From the NCBI RefSeq assembly GCF_024189295.1, contig NZ_JAIZEN010000001.1:248001-312000 (forward strand): a DNA stretch of 64,000 nt, read 5' to 3'. Shown here in pieces: positions 59,651-64,000 of the stretch (position 1 is the stretch's first letter; each line of letters starts with the position of its first letter). This stretch comes from Halobacillus sp. A1 (GTDB lineage Bacteria; Bacillota; Bacilli; Bacillales; Halobacillaceae). The notes under the pieces were generated by a model. The model ran no database searches. It worked only from the letters and a program-made list of their open reading frames with translations, and was not told where the DNA came from. A program made the position numbers and the translations under genes.

Positions 59651-59686
59651 AAACACGGCAGCCTGGATAAAGGCTGTCGTGTTTTT
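59651..59686 (+). terminator. Terminator after camS
   Basis: Stem AACACGGCAGCCT / AGGCTGTCGTGTT followed by TTT. Confidence 0.88.
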
Positions 59687-59689
59687 ACT

Positions 59690-59949
59690 AGTGAAGGGCA
59701 ATGCTGAATTTACGTATTGATGTTCATATGAGATTCCATATGTTGAAGACTCAGTTTCGAGATACGTTAGAATCTACGAACCGTGAAAAAAGCTTAAACT
59801 CATTAATTAATAAATCTAAACGCTGGAGATGAGTACCATGCATGCTCCAGTTGTTTAAGACACCGGCCTCGCAATAAAATAAGAACATAGATAACATACT
59901 GATGGTCCTAACATAGATCTCTTGTTAGAAACTTTAGGTAGAACGCAAT
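59690..59949. other. Non-coding stretch with a solo repeat head
   Basis: TTGAAGACTCAGTTTCGAGA at 59742-59761 matches the head of the palindromic element family but no core follows. CTGGAG...CTCCAG at about 59823-59853 is a short inverted repeat. No gene is supported. Confidence 0.5.
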
Positions 59950-60220
59950 ATTTTCATTTCGCAGTAATCGGGAAGACGCTCTTTTTTTATATGAGTGTTC
60001 GTTTCTCACCTTCATCGAATGGGGTTGTTGGGAAGCTGCGAGACTCCCGTGGGAGAAGGATGTAGGCGAGATCCCACAGGGCTGCAAGCCCGAGGAAGCT
60101 CGCCACTTCCCCCACAGGAAAGCGAGTAGCTTCCCAACAACCCCAGACTCTTAATAGGGCAACGAACCTAGGTTACGAATTAAAGTCTTCTACTATCCGG
60201 ACATATCATTGGATAACTCT
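59950..60220. repeat. Palindromic intergenic repeat, copy E (inverted relative to A)
   Basis: The core at 60021-60144 is bounded by a perfect 17-bp inverted repeat GGGGTTGTTGGGAAGCT / AGCTTCCCAACAACCCC. The head is on the right (minus-strand CCGGATAGTAGAAGACTTTA, 60181-60200). The reverse complement matches copy A over the core, the head and part of the tail. Confidence 0.82.
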
Positions 60221-60267
60221 CTTATGAAAAACTACAAATGACTTTACAAAATAGCTGAAAGATTAAA

Positions 60268-60317
60268 TTGATGAAATTGGAAACTTAGGATAAAATATTT
60301 AGTGGAAACGCTTAACG
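60268..60317 (+). promoter_or_regulatory. rocA promoter with a cre-like sequence
   Basis: TTGATG (60268-60273), 17-bp spacer, TAAAAT (60291-60296). GTGGAAACGCTTAACG follows at 60302-60317, at the expected transcription start; its left half fits the CcpA cre consensus, its right half does not. Confidence 0.5.
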
Positions 60318-60373
60318 TGGTAATTTGCTAATAAAAGCGTCGATTCCTATCGAAAATGAGGAGGCGGTTTATA

Positions 60374-61924
60374 GTGGTCGTACCATATAAACATGAACCA
60401 TTTACAGATTTCAGTTTGGACGTGAATCGCAAGGCTCTTGAGGACTCTATCAAACAAATAGAAGCGGACCTTGGCAAAGACTATCCCTTAATTATCGGCG
60501 GGGAGAGAATCATGACAGATGAGAAGATTAAAGTCGTCAACCCAGCTAATAAGAAGGAAGTCATAGGTTATGTTTCAAAGGCTAATCAGGAGCTGGCGGA
60601 AAAAGCTCATCAAATTGCAGATGAAACGTTCAATTGGTGGCGCAAAACAAAAGCGCAGTTCCGTGCCGATATATTATTCCGAGCCGCCGCTATTATTCGC
60701 CGACGGAAGCATGAGTTTACCGCGCACCTTGTAAAAGAAGGCGGTAAACCGTGGAAAGAAGCGGACGCAGATACGGCTGAAGCGATAGATTTTCTAGAGT
60801 ATTATGGACGTCAAATCCTTGAAATTGATAAAGGAGTGGAAATCAACTCTCGTCCAATCGAGAACAACAGGTTCCACTACATTCCTCTTGGGGTAGGAGT
60901 CGTCATTTCTCCGTGGAACTTCCTGTTTGCCATCATGTGTGGCACAACAGTTGCTTCTATGGTGTCAGGGAATACCGTTTTGCTGAAGCCGGCTAGCGCT
61001 ACTCCTATTATCGCTTACAAAATGATGGAGGTCCTTGAAGAAGCTGGTCTTCCTGCTGGTGTCATCAACTACATTCCAGGGAGCGGGAAAGAGGTAGGGG
61101 ACTATCTTGTCGACCACCCTCGCACTCGTTTTGTAAGCTTTACGGGCTCACGTGAAGTAGGTACGCGCATTTTTGAACGTGCGTCTAAAGTGCAGCCTGG
61201 GCAAAAATGGTTGAAGCGTACAATTATTGAAATGGGCGGTAAAGATACGATCGTTGTTGATAAAGAATCAGATCTTGAACTTGCAGCTGATGCCATTACG
61301 TATTCCGCTTTCGGATTTTCGGGTCAAAAATGCTCGGCTTGTTCCCGTGTCGTTGCTCATGAAGAAATTTATGATAAATTACTTGATAAGGTGGCAGCGA
61401 GAACGAGAGAAACTGTATCTTATGGTGATCCAGCGGCTCACGATACGTATATGGGTCCCGTCATCGATCAAGCAGCCTACGACAAGATACTCAGCTATAT
61501 TGAAATAGGGAAAAAAGAAGGGAAGCTGGTCACTGGAGGAAAAGGGGACGACAGTAAAGGCTGGTTCATCGAGCCGACTGTATTTGCCGACCTTGCACCG
61601 GATTCCCGCATCATGCAGGAAGAAATTTTTGGACCGGTGGTTGGTTTTACGAAAGCAAAATCGTTTGAAGAAGCGATTGATATTGCCAACAACACGGACT
61701 ATGGTTTAACAGGCGCGGTAATTACTAATAATCGTCAAAACCAGGAAAAAGCACGTGAAGACTTTCATGTCGGGAACCTTTACTTCAATCGTGGCTGCAC
61801 GGCAGCGATTGTAGGTTATCACCCATTTGGAGGCTTCAATATGTCCGGTACAGATTCAAAAGCCGGCGGACCGGATTACTTAATTCATCACATGCAGGGG
61901 AAAACCACTTCAGAAATGCTGTAA
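60374..61924 (+). CDS. rocA: 1-pyrroline-5-carboxylate dehydrogenase
   Basis: A 516-residue aldehyde dehydrogenase that oxidises P5C (glutamate semialdehyde) to glutamate in proline and arginine breakdown. It opens [11 protein letters not shown]. Cofactor loop [11 protein letters not shown], general base Glu286 in IEMGGKD, catalytic Cys320 in [13 protein letters not shown], and the C-terminal [23 protein letters not shown] 60374 has GAGGAGG 8 nt upstream. No proline dehydrogenase gene is adjacent in the window; the proline symporter gene follows. Confidence 0.94.
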   Translation: MVVPYKHEPFTDFSLDVNRKALEDSIKQIEADLGKDYPLIIGGERIMTDEKIKVVNPANKKEVIGYVSKANQELAEKAHQIADETFNWWRKTKAQFRADILFRAAAIIRRRKHEFTAHLVKEGGKPWKEADADTAEAIDFLEYYGRQILEIDKGVEINSRPIENNRFHYIPLGVGVVISPWNFLFAIMCGTTVASMVSGNTVLLKPASATPIIAYKMMEVLEEAGLPAGVINYIPGSGKEVGDYLVDHPRTRFVSFTGSREVGTRIFERASKVQPGQKWLKRTIIEMGGKDTIVVDKESDLELAADAITYSAFGFSGQKCSACSRVVAHEEIYDKLLDKVAARTRETVSYGDPAAHDTYMGPVIDQAAYDKILSYIEIGKKEGKLVTGGKGDDSKGWFIEPTVFADLAPDSRIMQEEIFGPVVGFTKAKSFEEAIDIANNTDYGLTGAVITNNRQNQEKAREDFHVGNLYFNRGCTAAIVGYHPFGGFNMSGTDSKAGGPDYLIHHMQGKTTSEML

Positions 61925-61937
61925 AAAGTTTAAGAGT

Positions 61938-61970
61938 CGCCTTCGAAGCGCATTCGAAGGTGTTTTTTTT
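61938..61970 (+). terminator. Terminator of rocA
   Basis: Stem CGCCTTCGAA / TTCGAAGGTG followed by eight T. Confidence 0.9.
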
Positions 61971-62232
61971 GATGAATCATTGATAAGATTAAAAAAACGT
62001 CGAATTTTGTAAATCCAGGAATAGGCTGCCGCCAATTGAGTAAGACTACTAAGGTAAGGTTTACTGTGTCCATATAACTAGGAAAAAGGAACCTGCAGAG
62101 AATAAAAATTACAGTATGGCTAAATTTTTATTTATAAAATTTTATGAATAGATATCATCTAAATTGGAAAAAAACATGCATATCTGAAGTTAATTTGTAT
62201 AATTATACATTAAAACGTCAATATTATAATTT

Positions 62233-62261
62233 TTGCAATGTTCTAACGGATATATTATGAT
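62233..62261 (+). promoter_or_regulatory. Promoter of the putP unit
   Basis: TTGCAA (62233-62238), 17-bp spacer, TATGAT (62256-62261). The stretch 61971-62232 upstream is AT-rich and shows nothing else. Confidence 0.6.
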
Positions 62262-62289
62262 ATAGTTGTACCAGTGTTTGGCTTTTTCT

Positions 62290-62343
62290 ACTTCTATGCT
62301 GAAGTTTCAGGCATTCTGAATTATAAAAAAAATGCATAGAAGT
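62290..62343 (+). other. Leader stem-loop upstream of the putP unit
   Basis: ACTTCTATGC (62290-62299) pairs perfectly with GCATAGAAGT (62334-62343) across a 34-nt loop. It lies between the promoter and the ribosome binding site. No T run follows, so it is not a terminator. Confidence 0.5.
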
Positions 62344-62369
62344 GTATATTACAAAATGGGGGTGACAAC

Positions 62370-62498
62370 GTGTTTGAACTAGCAACCGCTGCAGGCAATT
62401 TTTCACTTTCAGGAGGAGCATGGTTTTGGCTTTTTGTGCCCATGCCGATATTAATTATACTATCTATCATCACACTATTTACCGGAAGGAGCGAATAA
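62370..62498 (+). CDS. Small membrane protein coupled to putP
   Basis: A 42-residue product beginning at GTG with GGGGGTGA 6 nt upstream: MFELATAAGNFSLSGGAWFW, then one hydrophobic helix (LFVPMPILIILSIITLF) and a TGRSE tail. Its stop is 6 nt before the putP ATG, and the GGAAGGAG that serves putP lies inside its last codons, so the two are translationally coupled. Small accessory proteins are known beside other sodium:solute symporters; a similar role here is inference. No named family is recognised. Confidence 0.65.
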   Translation: MFELATAAGNFSLSGGAWFWLFVPMPILIILSIITLFTGRSE

Positions 62499-62504
62499 GA
62501 CAAA

Positions 62505-64000
62505 ATGGGTACTGCTACGTTAATTACGTTTATAGTTTATTTAGTTGGTATGCTCGGAATCGGGTTTGCTGCATACCGTTTAACAAGCAATTTATCAGAT
62601 TATGTATTAGGTGGTCGTCGTTTAGGACCAGGAGTAGCTGCACTTAGTGCCGGAGCTTCCGATATGAGTAGTTGGCTGCTGTTAGGCTTGCCAGGTGCCA
62701 TTTATGTCTCAGGCTTAGGAGAAGCATGGCTGGCTGTAGGTCTTGCTATTGGTGCATACTTAAACTGGCAATTCATCGCTCGTCGTTTACGAGTATTTAC
62801 AGAAGTTGCTAATGATTCAATTACATTACCGGACTATTTAGAAAATCGATTTCAAGACAGCTCTCATATTTTACGTGTTGTTTCCGCGTTAGTTATTTTA
62901 GTTTTCTTTACATTTTACACCTCTTCAGGTTTAGTCGGCGGGGCTAAATTATTTGAATCCTCTTTTGATGTAAGCTATACACAAGCTTTATGGATCGGTG
63001 CAATTGTAACAATTTCTTATACCTTTATCGGTGGTTTCCTGGCAGTAAGCTGGACAGATTTCATTCAGGGGATTTTAATGTTCTTAGCTTTAATTGCTGT
63101 ACCAATTGTGGCAATTCAGGAGCTTGGAGGATGGAACTCTGCCATTGACGCTGTTGGTTCTATAAGCCCGGATCATTTAACGATGGTCCAAGGTGTCGGA
63201 GCCATCTCGATCATATCTTCTCTGGCATGGGGGCTTGGTTACTTCGGCCAGCCGCATATTCTAGTGCGTTTTATGGCACTGAGATCTCCAAAAGATGTGC
63301 CAAAAGCTCGTCTTATTGGAATGGGATGGATGATCATCGGACTATACGGTGCGATTTTCACCGGTTTATTCGGTTTAGCGTTTATTGCAACGCAGGATGT
63401 TAACGGTTTAAGCGCTGTAGGTGCTCAACTGACAAGTGAAGGTGATTACCAAACGCTTGCTGATGGAGAGAAAATCTTCATCGTATTTTCACAGATTTTA
63501 TTCCACCCAGTAATTGCGGGTATCTTACTGGCAGCGATTCTTTCTGCTATTATGAGTACGATCGACTCTCAATTATTAGTATCATCATCAGCATTAGCGG
63601 AAGATTTCTATAAAGCGATTTTCCGGAAAAATGCATCCGAACGTGAACTTGTATGGGTTGGACGTTTAGCCGTTGCGGTTATCGCGTTAATCGCCTTGCT
63701 GCTTGCTGGTAACCCGGACAGCACGGTGCTTGGACTAGTATCCTATGCTTGGGCAGGATTTGGTGCTGCATTCGGTCCAACGATTATCCTTTCTCTATTC
63801 TGGAAAGGTATTACACGAAATGGAGCACTGGCTGGTATCATCGTTGGTGCAGTGACCGTTGTCGTGTGGGCTGATATGTTAAACGGCGGTATTTTCGATC
63901 TTTATGAAATCGTACCAGGTTTCATCTTGAACTTTGTCGTTGCAATTATTGTTAGTAAGATGGGGCCAGCTCCGTCTAAAGAAGTTGTTGCAAACTTTGA
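62505..64000 (+). CDS. putP: Sodium/proline symporter (partial, runs off the right end)
   Basis: 498 codons are visible with no stop. A sodium:solute symporter with about 13 helices: Na-binding helix LSAGASDMSSWLLLGLPGA, SYTFIGGFLAVSWTDFIQG, and AAILSAIMSTIDSQLLVSSSALAED are the PutP signature segments. Imports proline with Na+ for use as an osmolyte, carbon or nitrogen source. Its position after rocA supports proline over pantothenate or another substrate. The C-terminus is missing. Confidence 0.92.
   Translation, partial: MGTATLITFIVYLVGMLGIGFAAYRLTSNLSDYVLGGRRLGPGVAALSAGASDMSSWLLLGLPGAIYVSGLGEAWLAVGLAIGAYLNWQFIARRLRVFTEVANDSITLPDYLENRFQDSSHILRVVSALVILVFFTFYTSSGLVGGAKLFESSFDVSYTQALWIGAIVTISYTFIGGFLAVSWTDFIQGILMFLALIAVPIVAIQELGGWNSAIDAVGSISPDHLTMVQGVGAISIISSLAWGLGYFGQPHILVRFMALRSPKDVPKARLIGMGWMIIGLYGAIFTGLFGLAFIATQDVNGLSAVGAQLTSEGDYQTLADGEKIFIVFSQILFHPVIAGILLAAILSAIMSTIDSQLLVSSSALAEDFYKAIFRKNASERELVWVGRLAVAVIALIALLLAGNPDSTVLGLVSYAWAGFGAAFGPTIILSLFWKGITRNGALAGIIVGAVTVVVWADMLNGGIFDLYEIVPGFILNFVVAIIVSKMGPAPSKEVVANF

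Overview
The window is low-to-mid G+C Firmicute chromosome. It carries the Bacillus subtilis-type gene order yeaC-yeaD-yebA-guaA-pbuG-yebE-yebG-purEKBCSQLFMNHD-yerA-yerB-yerC-pcrB-pcrA-ligA-camS(yerH), followed by rocA and putP. Strong AGGAGG-type ribosome binding sites, guanine riboswitches, PurR boxes, a CcpA site and LexA/MhqR-like operators all point to a member of the Bacillaceae. Acidic secreted proteins and a put-type proline module suggest a moderately halophilic genus such as Halobacillus or a relative. That genus call is inference; I could not run a search.

Region 1 (1-20.5 kb) is an accessory surface-glycan region. It holds a complete predicted pseudaminic acid pathway: PseB at 449-1453 and PseC-F-G-H-I at 15901-20511. 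It also holds an extra SDR sugar enzyme, three GT-B-like surface-carbohydrate proteins (two of them paralogs about 12 kb apart), a ParB/Srx-like protein and a methyltransferase. Unrelated genes sit between the two halves: a GDSL hydrolase, an endonuclease I, the radical SAM protein YfkAB, an MhqO-type dioxygenase, a cell-wall amidase, a Mn-riboswitch-controlled cation antiporter and a small WYL-like gene behind a LexA-like box.

Region 2 (20.5-27.3 kb) holds an unrecognised Cys-rich protein, a Cu/Zn superoxide dismutase lipoprotein, an SDR plus acyl-CoA ligase pair behind a CcpA site, and a secreted CAP protein.

Region 3 (27.3-49.6 kb) is a conserved backbone. A MoxR/DUF58/transglutaminase operon is followed by guaA, pbuG and the twelve-gene pur operon. 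Each of these last three transcription units has its own guanine riboswitch, and pbuG and purE also have paired PurR boxes.

Region 4 (49.6-64 kb) holds a tandem palindromic repeat array, then yerA-yerB-yerC, pcrB-pcrA-ligA-camS, rocA, and a 42-codon membrane-protein ORF coupled to putP, which runs off the right end.

The least explained content is non-coding. A family of about 120-bp palindromic intergenic elements has at least six copies here, two of which lie between an MhqR-type promoter and its likely target mhqO. A second, unrelated array alternates hairpins with a 122/244-bp period. No rRNA, tRNA, CRISPR array or transposase gene was seen.
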